Part shown: piece by piece, positions 26,442 through 35,322 of the stretch
How positions within the stretch are numbered: the first letter of the stretch is position 1
Layout: each line of letters begins with the position of its first letter
Assembly: GCF_036237315.1 (NCBI RefSeq)
Contig: NZ_CP108356.1
Span: 3,778,501-3,842,500, forward strand
Origin: Streptomyces sp. NBC_01351
Lineage (GTDB): Bacteria > Actinomycetota > Actinomycetes > Streptomycetales > Streptomycetaceae
DNA: 64,000 bases
Direction: 5' to 3'
The notes under the pieces: model-generated
Databases searched by the model: none
Told to the model about the DNA's origin: nothing
The model's input: only the letters and a program-made list of their open reading frames with translations
Program-made: the position numbers and the translations under genes

Positions 26442-26482
26442 CCGCAGGGGCCCGGCGCGTCGCACGCGTCGGGCCCCTGCGG
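26442..26482. terminator. Bidirectional terminator between the nucleotidyltransferase and DoxX genes
   Basis: CCGCAGGGGCCC (26442-26453) pairs perfectly with GGGCCCCTGCGG (26471-26482), with an inner GCGCGT/ACGCG pairing. It lies 18 bases from the DoxX stop. Confidence 0.85.
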
Positions 26483-26500
26483 TGTGGGAGGTGGTCGGCG

Positions 26501-28027
26501 TCAGCCGATGAGGCCGCCGATCAGGTTGGCGGGCTGCTTGGTCGGCGTCCCGCCGCCCGTGCTGCTCCCCGAGCTGGTCGGTGCCTTCGGGGAGGTGGAC
26601 TGGCGGGGGGTGCTGCGCGGGGTGGACTTGCCGGTGGTGCCCTTCGTCGCGGTGGGCGACTGGGAGCCCGTGCCGGCGGTTTCCCGTGCGGGGCCGTCGG
26701 TGGCGGCGGCCCCGGACTTCGTGGCGGGCCCGGTGGCGGTGGCCGAGGGGTTCGGCTTGGTGGACCGCTGCTGCGCGGGCTGCTGCGCGGGGGCCTGCGG
26801 GAGCGGCTGGCCGGGGAGGTAGTTGGTCGGGGCCTGGCCGGGGCCGGGGACGGTGACCACGGTGGTGGAGCGGACGGCGCCGCCGAGGAGGGAGCCGACG
26901 AGCAGGGTGAGCCCGCAGATGACGCTGGCCATGACGGCTCCGCGCCGCAGCACCCGGCGCCGCAGCCGCCAGATCTCGGAGCGCGGTCCGAGGGTGCGCC
27001 AGGCTTCTCCGGCGAGTCGTCCGTCGAGGGAGTAGACGGGGGCGCCCGCGATGATCAGCGGGCTCCAGGCGGCGAGGTAGATGATGTCGGGGGCGTCGTA
27101 GGCGGGGACGGTCTTCCAGCTGACGGTCATCAGGAGCGCGGCGGAGAGCAGCGCCCCGAAGGATGCGGCGAACCGCTGCCAGAGGCCGAAGACGGTCAGT
27201 ACGCCGACGATGACCTGGAGGAAGGCCACGCTGAGGCCGGCGCCGACGGGGTGGGCGAGGGCGAAGTCGCGGAGCGGTTCGGCGAGGGCCCACGGGTTCA
27301 GGGTGTGCAGCCAGGTGACCATGGAGCCGCGTTCGCCGCCGTCGAAGTAGACGGGGTCGCACAGCTTGCCCATGCCGGCGTAGATGGAGATGAAGCCGAG
27401 GAAGCAGCGCAGCGGGAGCAGGACGACGCCGAGGTTCATCCGGCGGCCGGGGTAGTACGAGGCCTGGCCGCGGGAGTCGGAGCCGGCGCGGCGGCCGTCC
27501 GCCCCGTGGTCGTGGCCCGCGCCGCCGCCCGCGTACGCGTGCTCGTACGGCAGGTCCCGTACGGCGGCCAGCGGGCGGGTCTCGTCGTGGTCCCCGTAGT
27601 TGCGCTGGCCGATGACGGTCGGGGTGGTGAGGGTGTCGTCGGCGAGGTCGTGGGCGAGGTCGATGCGCGGGATGACCTGGGTGGCTCCGCCGTCGTACTC
27701 GCCGCCGTACTCGTCGCGGCCGCGCCCGGCCTCGCGTACGGCCTGGAGAAGTCCGCCCATGGCGGCGGAGTCGCCGGGGGCCGACTTGCCGCTCCAGACG
27801 ACGGGGGCCCGGCGGCGGGTGGCCCCGGCGGCAGCGACCACGGCGCCGCCGAGGACGGGTGCGCGGCCGGGGGCGTTCGCGGGCTTGGAACGCGCGCTCG
27901 GGCTCGGTGCGAGCCGCACGCGGAAGCTGGCGTGGTTGACGATGACCTGTGCGGGGTCGCACGGCACCTTGACCATGCTCAGCGCGGGCTGGTCGTCGAA
28001 CCCTGACGTTCTGGTGTCCACACTCAT
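26501..28027 (-). CDS. DoxX-family membrane protein with long flanking disordered regions
   Basis: A 508-residue protein. The first 195 residues are polar and low-complexity. Four to five transmembrane helices follow (about residues 200-380; NLGVVLLPLRCFLGFISIYA, VGAGLSVAFLQVIVGVLTVF, FGALLSAALLMTVSW, IYLAAWSPLIIAGAP) and form a DoxX/terminal-quinol-oxidase-like domain. Another helix follows (MASVICGLTLLVGSLLGGAV), then a Ser/Thr/Pro-rich tail of over 100 residues (ending QPANLIGGLIG). The role is unknown; DoxX proteins in actinobacteria are linked to redox and thiol stress. The ATG at 28027 is supported by the surrounding promoter-like gap. It is downstream of rlmB on the same strand, separated by a hairpin. 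Confidence 0.82.
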   Translation of the reverse strand: MSVDTRTSGFDDQPALSMVKVPCDPAQVIVNHASFRVRLAPSPSARSKPANAPGRAPVLGGAVVAAAGATRRRAPVVWSGKSAPGDSAAMGGLLQAVREAGRGRDEYGGEYDGGATQVIPRIDLAHDLADDTLTTPTVIGQRNYGDHDETRPLAAVRDLPYEHAYAGGGAGHDHGADGRRAGSDSRGQASYYPGRRMNLGVVLLPLRCFLGFISIYAGMGKLCDPVYFDGGERGSMVTWLHTLNPWALAEPLRDFALAHPVGAGLSVAFLQVIVGVLTVFGLWQRFAASFGALLSAALLMTVSWKTVPAYDAPDIIYLAAWSPLIIAGAPVYSLDGRLAGEAWRTLGPRSEIWRLRRRVLRRGAVMASVICGLTLLVGSLLGGAVRSTTVVTVPGPGQAPTNYLPGQPLPQAPAQQPAQQRSTKPNPSATATGPATKSGAAATDGPARETAGTGSQSPTATKGTTGKSTPRSTPRQSTSPKAPTSSGSSTGGGTPTKQPANLIGGLIG

Positions 28028-28099
28028 CTAACCGAGTGATCAGTGTTTAGGACACTGCCTTGACCGCAGCGATGTGTCCGAGACCCGTCAAAATCAAGC

Positions 28100-28124
28100 C
28101 ACCCCGCCCTAAACGGGCGGGGTG
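28100..28124 (-). terminator. Hairpin after rlmB
   Basis: CACCCCGCCC (28100-28109) and GGGCGGGGTG (28115-28124) form a perfect 10-bp stem with loop TAAAC. On the minus strand it is followed by a TTTT-containing stretch. An outer 7-bp stem (GACCCGT with ACGGGTC) encloses it. Confidence 0.75.
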
Positions 28125-28193
28125 ACACGCTCACGGGTCACATTCCGTGAGCCAAGTGGATCAAGCGCGGGTCGGGCGCGGCCGGGCGCGGGG

Positions 28194-29165
28194 TCAGGTG
28201 CGCGGGGCTGCCGCGCGGCGGCGGGCCGCTTCGTAGAGCACGACGCCCGCGGCGACACCGGCGTTGAGCGACTCGGCGCCGCCCGGCATCGGGATGCGCA
28301 CGAGGTAGTCGCAGTTCTCGCCGACGAGGCGGCCGAGGCCCTTGCCCTCGGAGCCGACGACGATGACGACGGGGCCGACGAGCGCGTCCAGGTCGTTGAC
28401 CGTGTGCTGGCCCTCGGCGGCGAGGCCGACGATGGCGATGCCGGCCTTCTTGTACTCCTGGAGGGCGCGGGTCAGGTTGGTGACGCGGGAGACCGGGGTA
28501 CGGGCGGCGGTGCCGGCCGAGGACTTCCACGCACCGGCGGTCATGCCGGCGGCGCGGCGCTCGGGGATGACCACGCCGTGGCCGCCGAAGGCGGAGACGG
28601 AGCGGACGATCGCACCGAGGTTGCGCGGGTCGGTGACCCCGTCGAGGGCGACGATCAGCGGGTCCTCGCCGTTGTCGTACGCGGCGGCGGTGAGGTCCTC
28701 CGGGTGCGCGTACTCGTACGGCGGGACCTGGAGGACCAGGCCCTGGTGGTTGAGCCCGTTGGTCATCCGGTCGAGCTCGGGGCGCGGGGCTTCCATCAGG
28801 TTGATGTTGCCGCGCTCGGCGGCGAGCTGGAGGGCCTCGCGGACGCGCTCGTCGTTGTCGATGAACTGCTGGACGTACAGGGTCGTGGCCGGTACACCGT
28901 CGCGCAGCGCCTCGAAGACCGGGTTGCGGCCGACGACCATCTCGCTGGTGCCCTTGGGACCGCCGCGGCGGGGGGCCGGGCGGCGCTTGGCGGCCTGGCG
29001 GGCCATCGCGTTGCTGATGCGGTTGGCCTTGTGCTTCTTGCGGTCCTCGGCCTTGGGCGTGGGGCCCTTGCCTTCCAGGCCCTTGCGCCGCTGGCCACCG
29101 CTGCCGACCGTCGCGCCCTTCTTGTTGGACGTGCGGCGGTTCCTGCGCTGGCTGTTCCCGGCCAT
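28194..29165 (-). CDS. rlmB: 23S rRNA (guanosine-2-prime-O)-methyltransferase RlmB
   Basis: A 323-residue SpoU/TrmH-type methyltransferase. A very basic N-terminal extension of about 70 residues ([22 protein letters not shown]) precedes the substrate-binding domain ([20 protein letters not shown]). The knotted catalytic domain has the three SpoU motifs: [35 protein letters not shown] and [20 protein letters not shown]. The family methylates 23S rRNA near G2251. It follows cysS by about 110 bases on the same strand, a common actinobacterial arrangement. Confidence 0.93.
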   Translation of the reverse strand: MAGNSQRRNRRTSNKKGATVGSGGQRRKGLEGKGPTPKAEDRKKHKANRISNAMARQAAKRRPAPRRGGPKGTSEMVVGRNPVFEALRDGVPATTLYVQQFIDNDERVREALQLAAERGNINLMEAPRPELDRMTNGLNHQGLVLQVPPYEYAHPEDLTAAAYDNGEDPLIVALDGVTDPRNLGAIVRSVSAFGGHGVVIPERRAAGMTAGAWKSSAGTAARTPVSRVTNLTRALQEYKKAGIAIVGLAAEGQHTVNDLDALVGPVVIVVGSEGKGLGRLVGENCDYLVRIPMPGGAESLNAGVAAGVVLYEAARRRAAAPRT

Positions 29166-29278
29166 GACTTCTACCTGTTTTCGTTGATGCTGCGATATGT
29201 ACGTATGAAGAGTGTGCCGCCCGGAGCGCCGGGCAGCACACCAAGCTCAGCTGCCCGGGCTGACCGGGCCGGCCTCGC

Positions 29279-30679
29279 TCAGCGGGGGCCGAGCGTCCAG
29301 CGCGGTCCGGTGGGGCTGTCCTCGATGACCAGGCCCGACTGCTGGAGCTGGTCGCGGATGGCGTCGGCGGTGGCCCAGTCCTTGCGGGCGCGGGCGGACT
29401 CGCGCTGTTCCAGGACGAGGCGGACGAGGGTGTCGACGGCGCCGTGGAGGTCCTCGCCCCGGTCGCCCTCCTCGGCCCAGTGCGGGTCGAGCGGGTCCAG
29501 GCCGAGGACGCCCAGCATGGCCCGTACCTCGGACAGGCGCGCGATGGCCTCGTCCTTGTCGTCGGCGGCCAGCGCGCTGTTGCCCTGGCGGACGGCGGTG
29601 TGGACGATGGCGAGCGCCTGCGGGACGCCGAGGTCGTCGTCCATGACCTCGGCGAAGGCGGGCGGCACCTCGGCGGCGGGCTCGACGACCTGGCCGGCCT
29701 TCTCGATGACGCGCTGGTAGAACCCCTCGATCCGGGCGAAGGCGGACTCCGCCTCGCGCAGGGCCTCCTCGCTGTACTCGATCATCGAGCGGTAGTGCGG
29801 GGTGCCGAGGTAGTAGCGGAGCACGATGGGGCGCCACTGCTTGACCATCTCGGAGACGAGAACCGAGTTCCCGAGGGACTTGGACATCTTCTCGCCGGAC
29901 ATGGTGACCCAGGCGTTGTGCACCCAGTACTTCGCGAACTCGTCGCCGAAGGCCTTGGCCTGGGCGATCTCGTTCTCGTGGTGCGGGAAGATCAGGTCGA
30001 GTCCGCCGCCGTGGATGTCGAAGGCCTCGCCGAGGTACTTGTGCGCCATGGCGGAGCATTCGAGGTGCCAGCCGGGACGGCCGCGGCCCCAGGGGGTCTC
30101 CCAGGAGGGCTCGCCGGGCTTGACGGACTTCCACATGGCGAAGTCGCGGGGGTCCCGCTTGCCGGTCTCGCCGGTGGACTCCGGCTGGCGGATGTTGTCG
30201 AGCTCCTGGCGGGACAGCGAGAGGTAGCCGGGGTACGACTTCACGTCGAAGTAGACGTTGCCCTCGGACTCGTAGGCGTGGCCGCGCTCGATGAGCCCGC
30301 GCATCATCTCGACCATCTCGGTGACGTGGCCGGTGGCGCGGGGCTCGTAGGTGGGCGGGAGGCAGCCGAGGGCGGAGTAGCCGTCGTTGAAGGCGCGCTC
30401 GTTCTCGTAGCCGATGGACCACCAGGGGCGGCGCTGCTCCGCGGACTTCGCGATGATCTTGTCGTCGATGTCCGTGACGTTGCGGATGAAGGTGACCTCG
30501 TAGCCCCGGTACTCGAACCAGCGGCGCATCATGTCGAAGTTGAGGCCCGACCGGATGTGGCCGATGTGCGGGGCCGCCTGGACGGTGGCGCCACAGAGGT
30601 AGATCGAGACGCAGCCCGGAACGAGCGGGGTGAAGTCACGGATCTGCCGGGCGCTGGTGTCGTACAGGCGAATAGTCAC
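29279..30679 (-). CDS. cysS: Cysteinyl-tRNA synthetase
   Basis: A 466-residue class I synthetase. It starts [18 protein letters not shown], with the zinc Cys in [11 protein letters not shown], the HIGH motif in [14 protein letters not shown], zinc ligands in WHLECSAMA and [15 protein letters not shown], and KMSKS in [14 protein letters not shown]. The GTG at 30679 is the start; the frame stays open upstream but that part is not conserved-looking. It lies between ispF and rlmB in the conserved order carD-ispD-ispF-cysS-rlmB. Confidence 0.96.
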   Translation of the reverse strand: MTIRLYDTSARQIRDFTPLVPGCVSIYLCGATVQAAPHIGHIRSGLNFDMMRRWFEYRGYEVTFIRNVTDIDDKIIAKSAEQRRPWWSIGYENERAFNDGYSALGCLPPTYEPRATGHVTEMVEMMRGLIERGHAYESEGNVYFDVKSYPGYLSLSRQELDNIRQPESTGETGKRDPRDFAMWKSVKPGEPSWETPWGRGRPGWHLECSAMAHKYLGEAFDIHGGGLDLIFPHHENEIAQAKAFGDEFAKYWVHNAWVTMSGEKMSKSLGNSVLVSEMVKQWRPIVLRYYLGTPHYRSMIEYSEEALREAESAFARIEGFYQRVIEKAGQVVEPAAEVPPAFAEVMDDDLGVPQALAIVHTAVRQGNSALAADDKDEAIARLSEVRAMLGVLGLDPLDPHWAEEGDRGEDLHGAVDTLVRLVLEQRESARARKDWATADAIRDQLQQSGLVIEDSPTGPRWTLGPR

Positions 30680-30706
30680 GGCATCCAGGGTAGTGCGCAC
30701 ATAGCA

Positions 30707-30738
30707 GTGCCCCGCGACCCTTTGGGGACGTGGGGCAC
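30707..30738 (-). terminator. Hairpin between ispF and cysS
   Basis: GTGCCCC (30707-30713) pairs with GGGGCAC (30732-30738), with an inner CCC-TTTG-GGG. It could attenuate read-through from ispDF into cysS. Confidence 0.65.
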
Positions 30739-30783
30739 CTTTGTTGCCCAAGATGTGTCGTCGAGGGCCGTCTCGACGCGCAT

Positions 30784-31344
30784 TCAGGCCCGGTTCGTCC
30801 GGTACACGAGTGCGGTGGCGATGGCGGCGAGGCCTTCGGCGCGGCCGGTGAGGCCCAGTCCGTCGGTGGTGGTGCCGGAGACGGAGACGGGGGCGCCCGC
30901 CGCGGCGCCGAGCGCCTTCTGTGCCTCTTCGCGCCGCTTGCCGATCTTCGGACGTACGCCGATGACCTGAATCGCGATGTTGCCGATCTCGAAGCCCTCG
31001 GCGCGGACGATGCGCGCGGCTTCCGCCAGGAGGGTGACTCCGGCGGCGCCGGACCACTCGGGGCGGGAGGTCCCGAAGTGGGCGCCGAGGTCGCCGACGC
31101 CGGCGGCGGAGAAGAGGGCGTCGCAGGCGGCGTGGGCGGCGACGTCGCCGTCGGAGTGTCCGGCGAGGCCGTCCTCGCCCTCCCACAGCAGTCCGGCGCA
31201 CCACAGCTCGCGGCCGGTCTCGAAGGCGTGCACGTCGGTGCCGATGCCGACGAGCGGGATCAGCGGCGCCTGGGCGGCGGCCGGGGCGGGGGTCGCGGAG
31301 CCGTCCGCGGCCTGATCTGCCGAACCTGCGGAGCTAGTACGCAT
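30784..31344 (-). CDS. ispF: 2-C-methyl-D-erythritol 2,4-cyclodiphosphate synthase
   Basis: A 186-residue IspF of the non-mevalonate isoprenoid pathway. After a 25-residue Ala-rich leader come the metal and substrate motifs [10 protein letters not shown] (DxH), [32 protein letters not shown] and [17 protein letters not shown]. It ends [17 protein letters not shown]. The ATG at 31344 lies inside the end of ispD (11-base overlap) with AGGAGG upstream, so the two are coupled. The open frame that runs further upstream is a shadow of ispD. Confidence 0.95.
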   Translation of the reverse strand: MRTSSAGSADQAADGSATPAPAAAQAPLIPLVGIGTDVHAFETGRELWCAGLLWEGEDGLAGHSDGDVAAHAACDALFSAAGVGDLGAHFGTSRPEWSGAAGVTLLAEAARIVRAEGFEIGNIAIQVIGVRPKIGKRREEAQKALGAAAGAPVSVSGTTTDGLGLTGRAEGLAAIATALVYRTNRA

Positions 31345-32080
31345 CGGTGGCCCTCCTGCGGGCGAGTACGGCCTCGGCGAGGACCAGGTCGAGGGGGCGG
31401 GTGACCTTGAAGGCCTCTTCGTGGCCGGGGACCACGGTGACGGTGACGCCGAGGCGCTCCACCATCCCGGCGTCGTCGGTGGCGCCCTCGCCGTCGACGG
31501 CGATCGCGGCGTGGGCCCGTACGAGGGTGTCCCGGTCGAAGCCCTGCGGGGTCTGTACGGCGCGCAGCCGGGCCCGCTCGGGCGTGGCGACGACGGGCTC
31601 GGGCTCGCCGGGCTTGCCGGGCTCGACTTCCTTGACGGTGTCGGCCAGCGGCAGGCCGGGCACCACGGCCGGGGCTCCGTCGCGGACGGCCTCGATGACG
31701 GCGTCCACGGTGTCGACGGGGACCAGGGGGCGGGCCGCGTCGTGGACGAGTACGGAGGTGACGTCCTGCGGGAGCGCGTCCAGGCCGGCGCGCACGGACT
31801 GCTGGCGGGTCTCCCCGCCGGGGACGACGAGGATCTCGGCCCGCTCGGGCAGTGCGTGCTCGGCGAGCAGGAGGCGGACCTCGTCGGCTCCGTCGGAGGG
31901 TGCGACGACCACCACGAGGGAGATCGCGCGGGAGCGGGCCATCGCACGGACGGCGTGGACGAGCATCGGGGTGCCGCCGAGGGCCCGCAGGGCCTTGGGG
32001 GCGCCGGGGCCGAGGCGTACCCCGCGGCCGGCGGCCGGGATCACCGCGGCGGTGCGGTGGGGGCGCGTTTCGTCAGACAT
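31334..32080 (-). CDS. ispD: 2-C-methyl-D-erythritol 4-phosphate cytidylyltransferase
   Basis: A 248-residue IspD. The CTP-binding loop is [20 protein letters not shown], followed by [28 protein letters not shown] and [16 protein letters not shown], and [11 protein letters not shown] near the C-terminus. It makes CDP-ME from MEP and CTP. The ATG at 32080 is chosen; upstream residues in the open frame do not resemble the family. It is coupled to ispF by an 11-base overlap and lies downstream of carD. Confidence 0.95.
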   Translation of the reverse strand: MSDETRPHRTAAVIPAAGRGVRLGPGAPKALRALGGTPMLVHAVRAMARSRAISLVVVVAPSDGADEVRLLLAEHALPERAEILVVPGGETRQQSVRAGLDALPQDVTSVLVHDAARPLVPVDTVDAVIEAVRDGAPAVVPGLPLADTVKEVEPGKPGEPEPVVATPERARLRAVQTPQGFDRDTLVRAHAAIAVDGEGATDDAGMVERLGVTVTVVPGHEEAFKVTRPLDLVLAEAVLARRRATDAY

Positions 32081-32373
32081 CAGTAGCTCCGAGCCAGGTT
32101 TGTGACTTCGGCCGACATGGGTATGGCCTGAAGCGTGCCGGGTGCGACGCCCTCGCCCCTTCCGTGACGACCGGTCGAGCAGGCTGCCCGGACCCGGCAC
32201 ACCATCGAGGTGGCGGGTGCTGAAAAGGTAGATCAAAAGGCGTGGGTACAGACATGCCGCAGCGCCCGGCAACAGGTCCCTCGTGGAGGAGGGACCGTGT
32301 CATCGGGCACCGCGGCACAACTGTGTACACCCTGTTCTGGTGAACGTGGTGACCTTGAGTACGGGGCCTCGCG

Positions 32374-32856
32374 TCAGGACGCGAGAACCTCGTCGAGGAG
32401 GGCCTCGGCCTTGTCCTCGTTCGTGTTCTCAGCGAGCGCGAGCTCGCTCACCAGGATCTGACGCGCCTTCGCGAGCATGCGCTTCTCGCCCGCGGAAAGC
32501 CCGCGCTCACGCTCACGACGCCACAGGTCACGCACCACTTCGGCGACCTTGATGACATCGCCAGAAGCGAGCTTCTCCAGATTTGCCTTGTAGCGCCGGG
32601 ACCAGTTCGTCGGCTCTTCTGCGTACGGTGCGCGAAGCACCTCGAAGACCCGGTCCAGACCGTCCTGGCCGACTACGTCGCGAACACCGACGAACTCCGC
32701 ATTGTCCGCAGGCACGCGAACCGTCAGGTCACCCTGGGCAACCTTGAGCACCAAGTAGGTCTTGTCCACGCCTTTGATCTGGCGAGTCTCAATGGCCTCG
32801 ATCAGCGCGGCCCCGTGATGGGGATAGACCACGGTGTCGCCAACCTTGAACGTCAT
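32374..32856 (-). CDS. carD: CarD-family RNA polymerase-binding transcription regulator
   Basis: A 160-residue CarD/CdnL protein. The N-terminal RNAP-interaction domain is [20 protein letters not shown] to about residue 60. The C-terminal helical DNA-minor-groove domain has the tryptophan in [20 protein letters not shown] and [20 protein letters not shown]. It stabilises open complexes at many promoters, especially rRNA and housekeeping ones. It heads the ispD-ispF-cysS-rlmB gene order. A run AAGGGG lies about 12 bases before the ATG. Confidence 0.95.
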   Translation of the reverse strand: MTFKVGDTVVYPHHGAALIEAIETRQIKGVDKTYLVLKVAQGDLTVRVPADNAEFVGVRDVVGQDGLDRVFEVLRAPYAEEPTNWSRRYKANLEKLASGDVIKVAEVVRDLWRRERERGLSAGEKRMLAKARQILVSELALAENTNEDKAEALLDEVLAS

Positions 32857-33433
32857 GTGACAGGTACCCCTTCCGTGGCTATCCAGGGTAACACGAGAAC
32901 TGACCGTTATGAATGGCGTTTTCGCAGGTCAGGGCACATCTCGGGGCTTGACAACAGCGACTGGAACGTGCTGCGGAAGCCTCCCGGAAGGGGGTATTCG
33001 CAGGTCGGGGGTGCTGTGCGGACCAGGGGAAAGGGCCACGCTACACCTCCCCGACACCACCGCCAGTGTGACGTACGTCCCGTTTTGCCGGTTTTCGAGC
33101 CGGGAAACCGAACTACTCCGTTCGACTGGCGGGCGCCCGTACGGATCGGTTCCGGACCAATCCCGAATTGATCACGGAGCGCCGTTCGAAGGAATCTCGG
33201 AATTTGATCAACGGGGCTCGCGTCGCGTTATGCGGGCACCACATGATCGACGAGCGGAATGAAAGATCACGGGATGCGGGTGAGGGTGGTCGCCCCGCTG
33301 CGGAGGGTCGGGTGCGGGGGCGGGGTGGCGGCTCGGTAACCTAAGCGCGCTGACACACCCTTAGAGCGGCTTTACCCCGGCCGTTCCGAGCGCCCACCCT
33401 TCCGTTCTGTACGTCCAAGGAGATGCCGCCGCC
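32857..33433. other. 577-bp divergent intergenic region carD / lipoprotein
   Basis: No convincing gene. A TTGACA-like sequence occurs on the plus strand at 32946-32951, and GCAGGTC and GGGAA motifs recur. It must hold the carD promoter and the promoter of the lipoprotein gene at 33434. Base composition is lower in GC than the flanking genes around 33100-33270. Confidence 0.5.
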
Positions 33434-34126
33434 GTGAGCCGCAGCCTTCGACGCGGCGCCCTCGCCGCCACCGCCGTCGTGTTCTCGATCGCCTCGCTGG
33501 CCGCCTGCGGTGCGGGCAATGACGCCCAGTCCCTCCAGATCAGGCCGGACAACGCCGCCGCCACCAAGGGCGAGATCAAGATCCAGAACGCTCTGGTGAT
33601 CACCCAGGGCGAGAAGGGCAAGAAGGGTCCCGCCGCAGTGTCGGCGACGGTCTTCAACGCCGGCGACAAGCCGCAGACCCTCGACGCCATCACCCTCCCG
33701 GGTGCCAAGGGCAAGGTCGTCCTGAAGGCGGCCTCGGGTACCGGCAAGGTCACCGTGCCGGCCGGCGGGTCCGTGATCCTGGGCGGCAAGGGCAACGCCT
33801 CGGCCGTGATCGAGGACGGCGCGGAGGCCGGCAAGGTCGGCGACGCGCAGAAGGTCGTCTTCCAGCTGAGCAGCACGGGCGACGTCCCGCTGGAGGCCTT
33901 CGTGGTCCCCGCCACCGGCATGTACGCGGGCTTCGGCCCGACCGCGGCCCCGGCCGCCCCCGGCTCCACGCCGTCGGGCACGCCCTCGGGCACCCCGTCC
34001 GGCAGCCCCGCCGGGTCCCCCTCGGGCACGCCGTCCGGTTCCACCTCGGGCTCCCCGTCGGGTGCGGTCTCGGGTGCCCCGTCGGGCTCCCCGTCCGGCT
34101 CCGCCTCGCACGGCACCGGCCACTGA
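33434..34126 (+). CDS. Lipoprotein with Ser/Gly/Pro-repeat tail
   Basis: A 230-residue exported lipoprotein. The signal peptide ends in a lipobox (IASLAAC). Residues 30-165 form one beta-rich domain (GEIKIQNALVI, AAVSATVFNAGDKPQTLDAI, GKVTVPAGGSVILGGKGNAS, VFQLSSTGDVPLEAFVVPAT) reminiscent of PCuAC-like copper chaperones. The His and Met metal ligands of that family are not evident. The last 55 residues are SGTP/SGSP repeats, typical of cell-wall-spanning linkers, ending in HGTGH. It starts with GTG, and a 20-bp terminator follows. Confidence 0.8.
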   Translation: MSRSLRRGALAATAVVFSIASLAACGAGNDAQSLQIRPDNAAATKGEIKIQNALVITQGEKGKKGPAAVSATVFNAGDKPQTLDAITLPGAKGKVVLKAASGTGKVTVPAGGSVILGGKGNASAVIEDGAEAGKVGDAQKVVFQLSSTGDVPLEAFVVPATGMYAGFGPTAAPAAPGSTPSGTPSGTPSGSPAGSPSGTPSGSTSGSPSGAVSGAPSGSPSGSASHGTGH

Positions 34127-34176
34127 GGCCCGTGGCCGCGCAGCAGTAGCCGCGCCGGCGCTCGGCGCGTAAGCAA

Positions 34177-34220
34177 ACGGGAAGGGCCCCGGCCGCATCA
34201 GCGGCCGGGGCCCTTCCCGT
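34177..34220. terminator. Very strong hairpin after the lipoprotein gene
   Basis: Twenty-base arms (34177-34196 and 34201-34220) pair perfectly around ATCA. It sits between the lipoprotein gene and the phoP 3-prime repeats and could stop transcription from both sides. Confidence 0.9.
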
Positions 34221-34229
34221 CATTCCGGT

Positions 34230-34589
34230 TTACGGCTCGAACGTGTAGCCGAGGCCGCGGACCGTCACCAGGTAGCGCGGGGCCCCCGGGTCCGGCTCGA
34301 GCCCCATCCCGCGTGCGCCCCTCGCACGGCGCGGCCCCGGGGGCCTCACCGGCTTCGGGACGCTGCGCCGGCCTCCGGCCGGCCTCGGGGCCGCGGCGAC
34401 GCCGTCGGCTTACGGCTCGAACTTGTAGCCGAGACCGCGGACCGTCACCAGGTAGCGCGGGGCCCCCGGGTCCGGCTCGAGCCCCATCCCGCGTGCGCCC
34501 CTCGCACGGCGCGGCCCCGGGGGCCTCACCGGCTTCGGGACGCTGCGCCGGCCTCCGGCCGGCCCCGGGGCCGCGGCGACGCCGTCGGC
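34230..34589 (-). repeat. Two extra copies of the phoP 3-prime end, 180-bp tandem repeat
   Basis: TTACGGCTCGAAC begins at 34230, 34410 and 34590, an exact 180-bp period. Each unit holds about 72 bp identical or nearly identical to the last 24 phoP codons plus about 108 bp of GC-rich filler. The third copy is the real phoP end. Copy 1 differs from copy 2 by point changes (AACGTGTAG against AACTTGTAG, GAGGCC against GAGACC, GGCCTCGGGG against GGCCCCGGGG), so an assembly echo is unlikely. Confidence 0.9.
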
Positions 34590-35270
34590 TTACGGCTCGA
34601 ACTTGTAGCCGAGACCGCGGACCGTCACCAGGTAGCGCGGGGCCCCCGGGTCCGGCTCGATCTTGGCGCGCAGGCGCTTGACGTGGACGTCGAGGGTCTT
34701 GGTGTCGCCGACGTAGTCCGCGCCCCAGACCCGGTCGATCAGCTGCATGCGGGTCAGCACGCGGCCCGCGTTGCGCAGGAGCATCTCCAGCAGGTCGAAC
34801 TCCTTCAGCGGGAGGTCCACCTTGGCGCCGGCGACGGTGACCACGTGGCGGTCGACGTCCATCCGTACGGGGCCCGCCTCCAGCGCTGCCGGGGTGACCT
34901 CCTCCGGCTCGCCGCGGCGGCGCAGGACCGCGCGGATGCGGGCGACCAGCTCGCGCGAGGAGAAGGGCTTGGTGACGTAGTCATCTGCTCCTATCTCCAG
35001 CCCGACGACCTTGTCGATCTCGCTGTCCTTGGCGGTCACCATGATCACGGGGACGTTGGAGCGGCCGCGCAGCTGCCGGCAGACCTCCGTGCCGGGCAGG
35101 CCGGGGAGCATCAGGTCGAGGAGGACGAGGTCGGCGCCGTTGCGCTCGAACTCGTCGAGCCCGTCGGGCCCGGTGGCCGCGATGGCGACCTCGAAGCCCT
35201 CCTTGCGGAGCATGTAGGACAGGGCGTCGCTGAAGGATTCCTCATCCTCGACGACAAGCACTCGGGTCAC
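34590..35270 (-). CDS. phoP: Phosphate response regulator PhoP
   Basis: A 226-residue OmpR-type regulator. The receiver has VLVVEDEESFSDALSYML, the phospho-Asp in DLVLLDLMLPGLPG, and MVTAKDSEIDKVVGLEIGAD with DYVTKPFSSREL. The winged-helix domain (LPLKEFDLLEMLLRNAGRVL, GDTKTLDVHVKRLRAKIE) ends in VTVRGLGYKFEP. It is the master regulator of the phosphate response and of antibiotic repression in Streptomyces. The GTG at 35270 is used. It follows phoR on the same strand. Its last 24 codons are duplicated twice downstream. Confidence 0.97.
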   Translation of the reverse strand: MTRVLVVEDEESFSDALSYMLRKEGFEVAIAATGPDGLDEFERNGADLVLLDLMLPGLPGTEVCRQLRGRSNVPVIMVTAKDSEIDKVVGLEIGADDYVTKPFSSRELVARIRAVLRRRGEPEEVTPAALEAGPVRMDVDRHVVTVAGAKVDLPLKEFDLLEMLLRNAGRVLTRMQLIDRVWGADYVGDTKTLDVHVKRLRAKIEPDPGAPRYLVTVRGLGYKFEP

Positions 35271-35322
35271 GGAAGGACCTCCGGGGCAGGAATGGCTGGA
35301 GCGGTTTCTGGCGGTGACTGGG

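Noticed and set aside
26369..26460. CRISPR array
   Set aside because: Units are degenerate, GC-rich and lack unique spacers of regular length; no cas genes nearby.
34313..34681. Plus-strand ORF with a two-fold repeated Arg/Pro-rich protein
   Set aside because: It is the antisense reading of the phoP 3-prime tandem repeat; composition is unlike protein and it overlaps phoP.
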